DNA of 64,000 nucleotides from Nakamurella sp. A5-74 (GCF_040438885.1 NZ_CP159218.1:4216001-4280000), one strand, 5' to 3'; positions 16,756 through 26,063 are shown, counted from the first letter of the stretch. The notes: generated by a model from the sequence alone, not told the origin. Numbers and translations are program-made.

Positions 16756-19569
16756 TCAGGGCGCCCACCCCGGCGTCGGCAGCCAACTGACATCCGCCGT
16801 CCAGGAGATCGCCGAGTCCCAGGGGTTGCCGCCGCCATTGCTCGCCAGGTAGATCTGGCCGTTGTAGTGGCGCACGAACAGGGCCGCGTTCCCCACCCAG
16901 GACAGCGAGACTCCTTGACCGTTCTTTCCCGGTTGCGGGCAGAAGGTCGCGTCCGAGGCGAAGGTCGGAGTGCCATCATTCTGTTGCTGCAGAACGGATC
17001 TGTTCTGCTGACGCAGGTAACCGTTGGGAAAGTTCTTCGACTCGAATGAGATGCACGAACTGTTGGACAGCCCGTTCCGTACGACCCAGGTTGCATCCTG
17101 CCGGTCGGCGACCGAGTTCCCCGCTGCGATGCCGCTCAATACTGCCGCCCCGTTCTGGTGCCGCAGGTAAGAGGTGGCACAGCAGGCAGTGGTCGACCGC
17201 AGTGAGATCGCGCCGCCCGGCGACAGTGCGGTGGCTGCCACGACACCGAACTGCTGACTCGCCCCGCCGGTGCAGACGTCAATGGTCAACTGCGTGCCGT
17301 TGGTGGTGCTCCCGCCCGGGGTGGTCAGACACAGGCCGGACGGCGGATTGAGCAACGTCCCGTCCGCGCGCTGCGCCCACTGTTGACCGCCGACTCCGTT
17401 GCAGTTGAACAGGTCGACCTTGGCTCCGGCAGCGGTGCTGTTGCCGGCAACATCGAGGCAGCGCGTCATCGTCTCGACGGTGTTACCGACCGTGAGTACC
17501 CAATGTTGGTCCGCTGCAGTGGGAATGCAGTCCCAGATCTGCACCGGGGGCACCTGCCAGTTGCCGTAGAGGTCGTTCCCGCCGATGTCCATGCACTTGC
17601 CACCGAGCGTAGTGACAGGGTGGCCGCTGTTCACGAAGAATTTCTGGGACGCGGCGTTCCGGCAGTTCTCGAGGTCCAGCACCGTCCCGTTCGCGGTGTT
17701 CCCGGCCGGATCGGTGAGGCAGAGACCGGACTGCGGGTTGAGCAGCGTGCCGTTGGGCTGCTGCACCCATTTCTGGCCACCGACACCGTTGCAGTCGTAC
17801 AGACCCACCTGGGTCCCGACTGCGGTCGCATTTCCCTTGACATCCAGGCACCGGCCGAGGGTGGTGATGGATCGGTCGGCGTCCAGCCACCACTGCTGGT
17901 CGGTGGCCTCGCGCAGGCAGTCGTACATCACGACGTCGGTGTTGTTCGCTCCGGTGTTGGTGCCCGAGACGTCGACACATCTGCCGGCGGGTGCGGCGAT
18001 CGTCTGTCCCTGGATCAGCAGGCCGAGGGTGACGACGAAGCGCTGGGAGGCGCCGCCGGTGCAGGTCTCGATCCGGAGTACGACGCCGTCGATGGTGCTC
18101 CCGCCAGGGCTGGCCAGGCAGAGCCCCGACTGCGGATTGAGGAGTGACCCGTTGGCCTGCTGCACCCATTTCTGGCCGCCGATGTCGCTGCAGGTCCACA
18201 GTTCGACCTCGGTATTGACGGCCGTGCTGTTGCCCTTGATGTCCAGACAGCGGCCCAGAGTCTTGAGCGTGTTCACGTACTCCCCTGCGCCGGATCCCGC
18301 GAACACCGTCGGGGTGGTGCGGATGTACTGCCAGTGCTGATCGGCGGCATCGTGTTGGCAGCTGAACAGCACGACATTGCTTCCGGCGTTGCCGGTGTCG
18401 TTGCCGACCACGTCGAGGCACTTGCCGCCGGGACCCGTGACCCCGACACCCGCGCCGCCGCCAGAGGTACCGGTGTAGGTCATCGAGGCGATGTTGGTCT
18501 GCATGTTCGTGATGGCGGTCTCGGACGCGTAACCGGAGGTGATGGCACCCTCGAAGAACGCTCCGGGTGCGGCGTTGCTGTTGTCTCCCCCGGCCCCCAG
18601 GGTGATGCCCCCTTCCAGATTCATCGGTCCGTAACCCGCCGGGAGGGCTCCGCTGTAGAGCGAGGTGAGGGTCGGCGCGGTGGCGTTGCTGCCCTTGAGG
18701 GCATACGTGTTCTGCCCGTTGTTGCGCAGTACAGCGGTGATGAAGGGGCTCGTCTGGCTGGCGGCGTTGGGGTTGCTGGATCCGTTGCCCATGAAAACCC
18801 CGTCCTCCAGGTCCGCCTGGATCCAGGGGCCCGATCCCGCGCAGGGCGGGGATCCGCAGAAGGTCGACACGATCAGCGCGTCCATGGTTCCGGGACCGTG
18901 GTCGACGGGGACGGTCTCGACGTTGCCGAAGTCGAAGCAGCAGGCGTTGCTCGCGAGCGTGCCGCTCATCACCGCGTAGATGGACTCGGGTTGCGCACCC
19001 GTCGCCATCCCGGTGCCGGATGCCCGCCGATATCCCACCCGGGGAGTCACCAGGACTCCGTACGCCTTGTGTCCCTCGACGGTGACGGGCAGGTCGTCGG
19101 CACGCGCACCGCGGTCACTGGATCCGGCGGCACCGACCCCGGCGACGGTCAGGTCATTGTGGTTCGGGCTCTGGTCGTACAGCGTCGTGATGGTGCAGAC
19201 GGTGCCGGCGCAGAAGCTGTCCTGGGCAGCGGCATTGGCGTAGCCGCCGGTGGTGAGCAAACCGATGTTGCTGGTCGCAGCGTCAAAGCTGCGGCTCACC
19301 CGGTACAGCGGTCCGCTGTAGGAGGCGTACAGCGCGCGAACGGTGCTGAAGGACGCCACGCACGACGTTCCGCCGGCAGCGAAGGCGTCGCACGGCAGTG
19401 CCCCGGTGCCGGCGATGCTGACCGCCGGTGCCGTTCCGAACAGTCCGGAAGCCACCAGGGCTGCCACCGCGACCAATCGGCCCAGACGTGCTGTTCGCCC
19501 GGTGGTTCGGCGCCCGACGTTGCGATGCGAACGGTTGCGCCATCCTGGAATGCGAGGGTGGGTGGTCAT
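16756..19569 (-). CDS. secreted GH54 alpha-L-arabinofuranosidase with three ricin-B modules and CBM42
   Basis: A 937-residue secreted enzyme. A basic N-terminus and a hydrophobic stretch (LVAVAALVASGLFG, residues about 32-46) form a signal peptide with a long n-region. The GH54 catalytic domain (about 57-365) contains CCFDFGN, the likely nucleophile Glu255 (ADLEDG) and the acid Asp329 (GGDNSN). Three beta-trefoil ricin-B domains follow (about 375-780), each with three QxW-type repeats such as DQHWQ and GQKWV. Their copies are close enough to show as DNA repeats at 17.2-18.4 kb. The end (from about 785) is an arabinose-binding CBM42. It removes terminal arabinofuranosyl units from arabinan or arabinoxylan outside the cell. 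The ATG overlaps the GH43 stop; the frame is open for 110 codons upstream inside that gene. Confidence 0.92.
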   Translation of the reverse strand: MTTHPRIPGWRNRSHRNVGRRTTGRTARLGRLVAVAALVASGLFGTAPAVSIAGTGALPCDAFAAGGTSCVASFSTVRALYASYSGPLYRVSRSFDAATSNIGLLTTGGYANAAAQDSFCAGTVCTITTLYDQSPNHNDLTVAGVGAAGSSDRGARADDLPVTVEGHKAYGVLVTPRVGYRRASGTGMATGAQPESIYAVMSGTLASNACCFDFGNVETVPVDHGPGTMDALIVSTFCGSPPCAGSGPWIQADLEDGVFMGNGSSNPNAASQTSPFITAVLRNNGQNTYALKGSNATAPTLTSLYSGALPAGYGPMNLEGGITLGAGGDNSNAAPGAFFEGAITSGYASETAITNMQTNIASMTYTGTSGGGAGVGVTGPGGKCLDVVGNDTGNAGSNVVLFSCQHDAADQHWQYIRTTPTVFAGSGAGEYVNTLKTLGRCLDIKGNSTAVNTEVELWTCSDIGGQKWVQQANGSLLNPQSGLCLASPGGSTIDGVVLRIETCTGGASQRFVVTLGLLIQGQTIAAPAGRCVDVSGTNTGANNTDVVMYDCLREATDQQWWLDADRSITTLGRCLDVKGNATAVGTQVGLYDCNGVGGQKWVQQPNGTLLNPQSGLCLTDPAGNTANGTVLDLENCRNAASQKFFVNSGHPVTTLGGKCMDIGGNDLYGNWQVPPVQIWDCIPTAADQHWVLTVGNTVETMTRCLDVAGNSTAAGAKVDLFNCNGVGGQQWAQRADGTLLNPPSGLCLTTPGGSTTNGTQLTIDVCTGGASQQFGVVAATALSPGGAISLRSTTACCATSYLRHQNGAAVLSGIAAGNSVADRQDATWVVRNGLSNSSCISFESKNFPNGYLRQQNRSVLQQQNDGTPTFASDATFCPQPGKNGQGVSLSWVGNAALFVRHYNGQIYLASNGGGNPWDSAISWTADVSWLPTPGWAP

Positions 19570-20501
19570 GCGGATCCTTCCAGGATCGGCCGGGTGTCGT
19601 GGTGGTCGACGAACGGGGAGGTTGGTGAGAACCGGATGGGCCGGGTGTGCATCTGTCGGCGGGTCCGGCCGTGGTCCCACGCGTGGAAGACGATCTCGTG
19701 GTGTCCGTCCGGGGCGGCCACGATGCTGTTGTGACCGGGCCCGATGAGATCGTCGGTGGTGGCGAGCAACGGCGGAGCGGTGTCGGGGGCCGCTGTCCAT
19801 GGGCCGAGCGGGTGGTCGGCGACGGCCCAGGAGACGCGGTAGCTCTCGTTGGTCCAGTTGCCGGCGGAGTAGGTGAGCCAGTACCGACCGGAACTCCACA
19901 CGACCGATGGACCTTCCAGGGTGTGCCAGTCGAGGGTGCGTCCGTACATCAACCGATCACGCTGGTAGATCTGCCAGTCCGCCGACGGCTGCAGGACGGG
20001 GACGGCAGGCCCGTCGAGCCCGGTCATGTCGGCTCGCAGTGGAGCAACGGCGAGATGCGTGCCCGGCCGTGCATCCTCGAGCACATCGCGGGCGTAGTAC
20101 AGGTACCGTCGGCCGTCCCGGTCCCGGAACGGATGCCCGTCGATCGCGAACAGCTCGTCCGGGGTCAGGTTGATCCCGAGATCGGTGAACGGCCCGAGCG
20201 GACCGACCGCGGACGCCACCCGGAGATGGTGACCGACGATGTCGCGCCCCACCGAGTAGTACATCCACCAGAGCCCCTGTGCCCAGACGACTTCCGGTGC
20301 CCAGAAAGCGTCTCCGAGGTCGTCGTCCGGTCGGACGAGCGCGTTGTCGTGCGGCTGCCAGCTGCGCAGGTCGACGGACGAGAGCACGGGGAACACGCGC
20401 GGCTGGTGTGCAGCCGGCGCGGTTCCGTACGCGTAGTAGGTGCCGTCAGCGTCCCTGGTCACGAAGGGGTCGGCGAAATACCCGGGGTAGGACGGATTCA
20501 C
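19566..20501 (-). CDS. GH43 family glycoside hydrolase (arabinanase/arabinofuranosidase/xylosidase type)
   Basis: A 311-residue five-bladed beta-propeller enzyme without a signal peptide. The GH43 triad is visible: base Asp in YFADPFVTRD near the N-terminus, pKa-modulating Asp in FAIDGHPFRD, and acid Glu in LEGPSVVWSSGRYWL. It probably cleaves imported arabino- or xylo-oligosaccharides inside the cell. The GTG start at 20501 overlaps the upstream GH1-like stop (GTGA), and its own stop overlaps the GH54 start (ATGA), showing tight translational coupling. The frame remains open upstream to 20774, but that part is antisense-like filler over the GH1-like gene. Confidence 0.88.
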   Translation of the reverse strand: MNPSYPGYFADPFVTRDADGTYYAYGTAPAAHQPRVFPVLSSVDLRSWQPHDNALVRPDDDLGDAFWAPEVVWAQGLWWMYYSVGRDIVGHHLRVASAVGPLGPFTDLGINLTPDELFAIDGHPFRDRDGRRYLYYARDVLEDARPGTHLAVAPLRADMTGLDGPAVPVLQPSADWQIYQRDRLMYGRTLDWHTLEGPSVVWSSGRYWLTYSAGNWTNESYRVSWAVADHPLGPWTAAPDTAPPLLATTDDLIGPGHNSIVAAPDGHHEIVFHAWDHGRTRRQMHTRPIRFSPTSPFVDHHDTRPILEGSA

Positions 20502-21832
20502 GGGGTCACCGCCAGCGAGGTCCGGGCCGTCACAATCTGTCGATACGTGGCGACGGTCGGTGTGGCCACCCGGTCGAGAGTGCCGTCCGCCTGCTCCTCG
20601 AGGCGCAGCAACCCCATGCGTCGCAGGAACGGCGTCTTGCCGTCGTCCGGTGCGCCCAGGGAGGGCGCCGGCCCGACGGAGGCGGCGTCGTGCGCGACAA
20701 GTTCGACCGCGAACTCCTCGACGTTGGCTCCGCCGGCGGCGTAGGACCAGTCGATGAAATCCATCAAAGGCCACCAGGTGTAGCCGCGGATGTCCGCTCC
20801 GCGCTCGCGCAGGTCCAGGACGGCGGCTGCAGAGTCACGTAGCCAGGTCGAACGGGTGTCGTCGTCACCCTCGATGCTCGTCTCGGTCACAGCGAGCGGC
20901 AAGGAGTACCGGGTGGAGAAGCCCGCGAGGACGGATCGCAGCCCGGCCGGTCCCGCGTTGTAGGCGACCTGGACGGGTGCTCCCTCCACCGCGACGATGC
21001 GTCGGGGGGTGAGATCGGGGTAGTAGTTCACCCCGATGAGATCCGGTGGGGCCGGGTGCCGCAGCAGCCGTTCGAGCTGGTCGACCGTGGCTCCGTGTTC
21101 GAGCAACCAGCCGTACATCGAGTGGCTGCTGTCCACCGTTCCGAGGACGAGATCGGTGGGCAGCCAACCGATCTCACGGAGCAGCGCGGTGTGCTCGACC
21201 TGCTCGTCGTCGGTGGTGTGCACCCGGGTGGCGGCCTCGACGTGCACGATCACCGCATCGGGATCAGCGCGACGGATGGCCCGATTGGCCCTGACGATGC
21301 CCTCGGCGAGGGGCAGGACGACCGTCGTCCAACCGTGCCAGCCGGAGAGTCGGGGCGGCCAGACCCCGCGAAGTCCACAGAACGACGCTGTCGTCACCGG
21401 TTCGTTGAGCGGGGTGTAGGCGCGCAGCCGACCCCGATAGCGAGTCGCCAGCGCGCCGGCGAACTCCTCGATCGCCGCCGGGTAGCCGGGATCGGCGAAC
21501 GAGTGTTCCAGCCAGGTCGGCGTGCCGTAGTGCACGAGGTCTGCGACCAGATCCAATCCGAGTTCGTCGACGGCGAACGTCACGATCTCGTCCAGCGTCG
21601 CCCAGTCGAAGGTGCCCGGGGCGGTGTGGACGAGTGGCCAGCTCATGCCGTACCGCACCGCGGTGGCGCCCATGTCGCGAGCCGCCGACAGATCGGCACG
21701 CCAGCGGGCCGAGTGTCCGGTGAGGACATGCTCGTCCAGCGGAGCGCCACCGTCGGCCGGGTAGACGCAGGTGTCCTCGATACCCAGCAGCCAGCTGAAC
21801 GAATCAACGGCGAAGAGTGCGCGGCTGGTCAT
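20498..21832 (-). CDS. GH1-like glycoside hydrolase
   Basis: A 444-residue (beta/alpha)8-barrel protein. The acid/base Glu is in YTPLNEPVT (the T-x-NEP motif of clan GH-A/GH1) and the nucleophile Glu in PLAVTETSIEGDD, at the place of the GH1 ITENG motif but degenerate. VRYGMSWPLVH and the GYTWWPLMDFIDWSYA block also follow the GH1 plan, though the family match is not tight. No signal peptide is seen, so the enzyme is cytoplasmic. It likely hydrolyses an imported disaccharide or short arabinoside. It overlaps both neighbours by 4 bp within the sugar operon. The exact family and linkage are uncertain. Confidence 0.8.
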   Translation of the reverse strand: MTSRALFAVDSFSWLLGIEDTCVYPADGGAPLDEHVLTGHSARWRADLSAARDMGATAVRYGMSWPLVHTAPGTFDWATLDEIVTFAVDELGLDLVADLVHYGTPTWLEHSFADPGYPAAIEEFAGALATRYRGRLRAYTPLNEPVTTASFCGLRGVWPPRLSGWHGWTTVVLPLAEGIVRANRAIRRADPDAVIVHVEAATRVHTTDDEQVEHTALLREIGWLPTDLVLGTVDSSHSMYGWLLEHGATVDQLERLLRHPAPPDLIGVNYYPDLTPRRIVAVEGAPVQVAYNAGPAGLRSVLAGFSTRYSLPLAVTETSIEGDDDTRSTWLRDSAAAVLDLRERGADIRGYTWWPLMDFIDWSYAAGGANVEEFAVELVAHDAASVGPAPSLGAPDDGKTPFLRRMGLLRLEEQADGTLDRVATPTVATYRQIVTARTSLAVTP

Positions 21833-22677
21833 TTGAGTCCCGTCGTGGCGATCCCTGCAACGAAGTACCGCTGCGCCAGGAAGAAGGCCGCAGCCAGCGG
21901 CAGCAGCGAGATTGTCGCACCCGCCAACAGCACTGCGTGATCGGTGACATGCTGACCGCCGAACAAGGTGAGACCGGCTGGGAGGGTTCGCATGTCCGTC
22001 GAGCTGGTCACGACCAGGGGCCACAGCAGGTCGTTCCAGAGGTTCATGAAGTGCAATACCGCCAGGGTGGCAAGGGCCGGTTTCGCCAGCGGCAGGATGA
22101 TCCGCCAGTAGATGCGGAAGTGACCCGCACCGTCCATCCGCGCCGCCTCGTCCAGCTCGCGGGGAATGGACAGGAAGAACTGCCGCAGCATGAAGATGCC
22201 GAACGCACTGGTCGCTCGCGGAAGGATCAGACCCTGGTAGGTGTCGAGCCAGCCGAGGTGGAACAGTTCGATGAAGACCGGGATCAGGGTCACCTGGAAC
22301 GGGATCATCAGGGTGGCGATCACCAGCCAGAATGCGACGGTCGATCCACGGAACTTGATGCGCGCCAATGCATAGGCGCACATCGAGTCGAACAGCAGGC
22401 AGAGCAGAGTGGTGACGCCGGCGAACGCGAAGGTGTTGAACAGCAGGCGCAGGAACGGCAGTTCTTGCCAGATGGCGGTGTAGCCGTGCAACGTCCAGTG
22501 TGTTGGCAGCAGCCCGGCGGGGTTCTCGAAGAGGTCTGCCTCACTGCGGAAGGAGCCGAAGATCATCCACAGGAACGGGACGACGGCCAGCAGCACGCCA
22601 ACGGCGAGGACGGGCCAGCGCACGACGGCACGCAGGCTGATCGACCCGGTTGCTCCCGTGCGGAGGTCAGTCGACAT
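21829..22677 (-). CDS. carbohydrate ABC transporter permease (MalG type)
   Basis: A 282-residue inner-membrane permease with six predicted helices, the first at VLAVGVLLAVVPFLWMIFG. The cytoplasmic EAA loop, EAARMDGAGHFRIYWRIILP, docks on the ATPase. Its start overlaps the MalF-type gene by 11 bp and its end overlaps the GH1-like gene by 4 bp. With the upstream permease it forms the channel of a CUT1 sugar importer. The window has no ATP-binding subunit for this system, so a shared MsmK-like ATPase elsewhere is expected. Confidence 0.92.
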   Translation of the reverse strand: MSTDLRTGATGSISLRAVVRWPVLAVGVLLAVVPFLWMIFGSFRSEADLFENPAGLLPTHWTLHGYTAIWQELPFLRLLFNTFAFAGVTTLLCLLFDSMCAYALARIKFRGSTVAFWLVIATLMIPFQVTLIPVFIELFHLGWLDTYQGLILPRATSAFGIFMLRQFFLSIPRELDEAARMDGAGHFRIYWRIILPLAKPALATLAVLHFMNLWNDLLWPLVVTSSTDMRTLPAGLTLFGGQHVTDHAVLLAGATISLLPLAAAFFLAQRYFVAGIATTGLK

Positions 22678-23608
22678 CGTTGTACCTGAACAGTCGCAGC
22701 TGCAGCGCCGACAGCAGCAGGATCAGTGCGAACAGCACCCAGGCCAGCGCCGAGGCGTAACCGATGTCGAAGTTCTCGAAGCCCTCGCGGTACATCATCG
22801 TCACCATGGTGTCGGTGGCGAACAGTGGACCACCGTCGGTCATCACGTAGACCAGGTCGAACACCTGCAGAGAGTTGATCATCAGGATCATCGACGTGAA
22901 CAGCAGCGTGGGCCGGATGCTGGGCAGCGTGACGTGCCAGGTGCGTTGACGCGGGTTCGCACCGTCGAGGGTTGCGGCCTCGTACAGGTGCTCGGGAACA
23001 CCCTTGAGTCCGGCCAGCAGGATGATCATCGTGAATCCGAGGTTCTTCCAGACGTTGACGAAGATCACGGTGGGCAGTGCGAGGTCGGGATCCTGCAGCC
23101 AGGACACCGGTTCTGCCCCCAGGGCCGAGGTCAACCCGGCGACCAGACCGATGCTCGGATCCAGCAGGAATCGCCACACCATCCCGATACTGGCGAGTGA
23201 GACGATGGTGGGGAAGAAGAATGCCGACCGGACCAGCCGGTTGAACCAGGTGTCCCGGAGCAACGCTGCGGCTGCGCAGTAGCCGAGCACCAGCTGGACC
23301 GCCAGGCAGACGACCGAGAAGATCGCGGTGACGCGCAACGCGTTCCAGAACCGATCGTCCGTCAGCAGCCGGCGATAGTTGCCGGCTCCCAGCCAGATCT
23401 GGTCGGTCGCTCCGATGCGCCAGTCGTGCAGGCTGTACCAGAACGACTGGGTCAGCGGATACACGATGAAGACTCCGAGGATCAGCAGACTCGGCGCGGC
23501 GAACAGCCAGGCGGGTTGCCATCGGGTCCTGCCCCTGCGAGGTGTCGGTGCCGCGCGGTGGTCGGCGTCCAGTGCGCCGACCACCGGCGGGGTGGCAGTC
23601 AAGGTCAT
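22667..23608 (-). CDS. carbohydrate ABC transporter permease (MalF type)
   Basis: A 313-residue permease with six predicted membrane helices after a basic N-terminus (RRGRTRWQPAWLFAAPSLLIL). The EAA loop is EAATLDGANPRQRTWHVTLP. It pairs with the MalG-type permease downstream. The ATG at 23608 overlaps the stop of the binding-protein gene (ATGA) and was preferred over an ATG four codons earlier, which lies inside that gene. Confidence 0.92.
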   Translation of the reverse strand: MTLTATPPVVGALDADHRAAPTPRRGRTRWQPAWLFAAPSLLILGVFIVYPLTQSFWYSLHDWRIGATDQIWLGAGNYRRLLTDDRFWNALRVTAIFSVVCLAVQLVLGYCAAAALLRDTWFNRLVRSAFFFPTIVSLASIGMVWRFLLDPSIGLVAGLTSALGAEPVSWLQDPDLALPTVIFVNVWKNLGFTMIILLAGLKGVPEHLYEAATLDGANPRQRTWHVTLPSIRPTLLFTSMILMINSLQVFDLVYVMTDGGPLFATDTMVTMMYREGFENFDIGYASALAWVLFALILLLSALQLRLFRYNDVD

Positions 23609-24879
23609 GTGCCGCTGCACCCGGTGATGGAATTGATGGCGGCAGAGGCGGTCTTGACCTCGGTCGCGACGTCCTTGCCGCGAGTGATCGCACCGATCAG
23701 CGGGATGTAGGCCTCCGAATCGACCTTCGGGGCGCCGATGACGCCCGGCAGGTAGAGCCGAGCTTCGGGCAGTGCAGCAGCGAACTTGGCCACCACTGCG
23801 TTCGCGGCGAGCTTCGAGTCGTCACCCATGTCGGTGCGTACCGGGGGAAATCCGCTGGCGAGTGCGAAAGTCCGCTGGGCGTCCTTACCCGTCCACCAGG
23901 CCAGGAACTGCTGCGCCTCCGCCGGATGCGCGGTCTTGGCCGACACCGCGAGCGGGACGGTGGATGCGAGCGTCACCTTGCCGTTGACCCCGGTCGGCAC
24001 CGGGGCGACGCCGAGATCGATACCGGCCTGGGTGTACCCGGCGGCCGCCCACGGGCCGTTCAGTTGCATTGCCGCCTTCCCCGCGCTGAACAGTGCGTCC
24101 GACTCCGCGCCGGTCAGACCCACCGGCGCAGCCTTGGCCCTGACGAGCGCAGCCCAGCGGGTGAGGCTGTCGATGTTGGCCTGCGTGTCGAGCTGGGAGC
24201 ACCCGTCGGTCCCGACGATGTCGCCGCCGTCGAGCCACTGGAGTACGGGCCACATCTGGATGGTCTCGTGGTCGGCGAGGGACAGCCCGAACACGCCGTT
24301 GCCGGTCAGCTTCTGTGCGTCGGTTCGCAGCTCATCCACTGTCGCAGGGGGATTCGTCAGTCCGGCGGCGCTGAGCAGTTTCTTGTTGTAGTAGAGCTGC
24401 AGCGTGGCGATGTTGGCCGGGACTGCGTACAGCTTGCCGTCCACGGTGAAGGCCTTGATGGCGGACGGCGCCAGCTTGTCCGCGTTGATCTTCATGTCGC
24501 CGTCGCCCGTCGCATCCAGCGCGAGCAGCGAATTGGACTTGAGATACTCCCCGAGCACGTTCGGGTCGAAGTTGGGCGTGGCCAGGTCGGGTCCCTGGCC
24601 GGTCGCCCAGGCAGAGGGTAGCTTCTGCGCGATGGTGTCCCACGGCTGGACTTCCATCGTGACCTTGATGTTCGGGTGCGAACTGTTGAACTGGGTGACC
24701 AGCGATTCGTAGGCCGCCCGGTCACCGCCGGTGAAGCCGGTCCACATCGCGAGTTCGACGGGGCCTGCGGTCGCGGGTCCGGAGCCGGTACCGGACCCGG
24801 CGGAGCTTCCGCACCCGCTGACGGTCAGGGCAGCGATCGCGATGGACGCGATCAGGGTGCTGATGCTGGTTCTTCTCAT
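23605..24879 (-). CDS. extracellular sugar-binding lipoprotein of CUT1 ABC transporter
   Basis: A 424-residue solute-binding protein. The N-terminus is a lipoprotein signal: basic start, hydrophobic core (TLIASIAIAALTV) and lipobox LTVSGC with the lipidated Cys at about residue 24. A Ser/Gly-rich tether follows. The mature part has the SBP_bac_1 pattern (ELAMWTGFTGGDRAAYESLVTQFN, YAVPANIATLQLYYNKKLLSAAG, GKAAMQLNGPWAAAGY). It captures an oligosaccharide, probably an arabino-oligosaccharide given the hydrolases downstream. ATG 24879 follows a strong AAAGGAG site; an in-frame ATG at 24903 overlaps this site and was rejected. Confidence 0.92.
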   Translation of the reverse strand: MRRTSISTLIASIAIAALTVSGCGSSAGSGTGSGPATAGPVELAMWTGFTGGDRAAYESLVTQFNSSHPNIKVTMEVQPWDTIAQKLPSAWATGQGPDLATPNFDPNVLGEYLKSNSLLALDATGDGDMKINADKLAPSAIKAFTVDGKLYAVPANIATLQLYYNKKLLSAAGLTNPPATVDELRTDAQKLTGNGVFGLSLADHETIQMWPVLQWLDGGDIVGTDGCSQLDTQANIDSLTRWAALVRAKAAPVGLTGAESDALFSAGKAAMQLNGPWAAAGYTQAGIDLGVAPVPTGVNGKVTLASTVPLAVSAKTAHPAEAQQFLAWWTGKDAQRTFALASGFPPVRTDMGDDSKLAANAVVAKFAAALPEARLYLPGVIGAPKVDSEAYIPLIGAITRGKDVATEVKTASAAINSITGCSGT

Positions 24880-24951
24880 GTGCAGCTCTCCTTTGGGCGA
24901 CAACCGAGGATGGGACGAGACGGGTACGGCAGATGGGGCCGAACGGGACGG

Positions 24952-25992
24952 TCAGAGTGGTGGCGGGCACCCGCAGGACTCCCGGCGGACGAGATCGGCG
25001 CCGAGCACGGCATGGGTGTCGGCTTCGGCAATGGGGGTTCCGCGCAGGATGTCCAGCAGGCGCCGGGTGGCCAGCCTGGCCATCTCCTCGACCGGCGCGT
25101 GCATGGTGGTGATGGACGGGGTGGTGACTCTGCTCAGACCGAAATCGTCGAATCCGACGACCGAGACGTCGCCGGAGACGCTCCGACCCGTCAGTGCCAC
25201 GCGGCGCATGGCGGACAGCGCCATCTCGTCGTTGGCAGCGAAAACCCCGTCGGTGTCAGGGAATTCGACCGCAATGACGTGCCCTGCCGCCGCTCCCGAA
25301 CCTTCGCTGTAGTCGCCCTCGACGACCTCGCCGCGGACCCCGTGCGCCGCGCATGCGGCCAGGAATCCGTCGCGGCGGTCGATTGCGCTTTGGTGCTCGA
25401 GCGGACCGCTGATGTGCACCAGGGATTTCCGTCTGTGCTCCACGATCAGGTGCTCGGTCATCGTGACGGCGGCGGCGATGTCGTCGACTCCGACACTGAC
25501 CGCCAGCGGAAGGTGGTCGTAGCGACCGAGCAGCACCACCGGCAGGCCACTGTCGACCAGGCGAGCGATGTTCGGGTCCGCGACCGGAGCACTGGTGACG
25601 ATGACGCCGTCGACGGTGCCGGCCCGCATCACCCGCTCATAGGCCACCTTGCCGTGCTTCTCGTCCGGGTTGGTCGACACGAGCAGCTGATAGTCGCGTT
25701 CGTTGGCCACGTCCGTCACGCCACTGAGCACGTGCATGAAGTACGCATGTCCGAAGACGTGCTGATTGGTGTTGGGAACGATCAGGGCCAACGCGTTCGA
25801 TCGCTGCGACCGGAGCGCACGACCGGCCGTGTTCGGTACGTAGCCGAGCTCACGGGCCAGTGCCTGCACCCGGGCCCTGGCGTCCGCGCTGATTCGAGGG
25901 TGCTGCTGCAACGCCATCGACACGGCGCTGACGGACAGGTTCGCCCGTTCCGCGATGTGACGCAGAGTCACGGACCCATCGTTGCGTGCCAT
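24952..25992 (-). CDS. LacI family transcriptional regulator
   Basis: A 346-residue repressor. The DNA-binding helix-turn-helix is at the N-terminus (VTLRHIAERANLSVSAVSMALQQHPRIS), followed by the hinge RALRSQRSNALALIVPN. The ligand domain resembles periplasmic sugar-binding proteins, with TDGVFAANDEMALSAMR and VSVVGFDDFGLSRVTTPSITT. It sits first in the sugar gene set, 72 bp before the binding-protein gene. Two strong palindromes lie directly upstream of its own start, while none was found in the 72-bp gap. It probably controls itself and the whole downstream operon, with an arabino-oligosaccharide as likely inducer. Confidence 0.92.
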   Translation of the reverse strand: MARNDGSVTLRHIAERANLSVSAVSMALQQHPRISADARARVQALARELGYVPNTAGRALRSQRSNALALIVPNTNQHVFGHAYFMHVLSGVTDVANERDYQLLVSTNPDEKHGKVAYERVMRAGTVDGVIVTSAPVADPNIARLVDSGLPVVLLGRYDHLPLAVSVGVDDIAAAVTMTEHLIVEHRRKSLVHISGPLEHQSAIDRRDGFLAACAAHGVRGEVVEGDYSEGSGAAAGHVIAVEFPDTDGVFAANDEMALSAMRRVALTGRSVSGDVSVVGFDDFGLSRVTTPSITTMHAPVEEMARLATRRLLDILRGTPIAEADTHAVLGADLVRRESCGCPPPL

Positions 25993-26004
25993 ACCCGCCT
26001 CTTT

Positions 26005-26023
26005 TGCTCAATCGTTTCAGCAG
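26005..26023. promoter_or_regulatory. LacI-family operator, site 1
   Basis: TGCTCAATCGTTTCAGCAG is a palindrome-like site centred on the CG at 26013-26014, the usual layout for LacI-family operators. It starts 13 bp upstream of the lacI-type start codon, so repressor binding would block transcription or its early phase. Read on the minus strand it closely matches site 2. Confidence 0.75.
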
Positions 26024-26044
26024 ACTTGCCGGTCGGCAGGCATC

Positions 26045-26063
26045 TGCTGTAACGTTTGAGCAG
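26045..26063. promoter_or_regulatory. LacI-family operator, site 2
   Basis: TGCTGTAACGTTTGAGCAG is centred on the CG at 26053-26054, exactly 40 bp from the centre of site 1. Allowing for inversion, the two sites share CTGCTG-AACG-TTGAGCA. About four helical turns between centres would place two dimers on the same face of the DNA. Confidence 0.75.

Noticed and set aside
17200-18440. DNA repeats as a mobile element.
   Set aside because: They are explained by the three related ricin-B modules encoded in frame.
21829-23608. A complete ABC importer.
   Set aside because: No ATP-binding subunit is encoded in the sugar operon; a shared ATPase elsewhere must be assumed.
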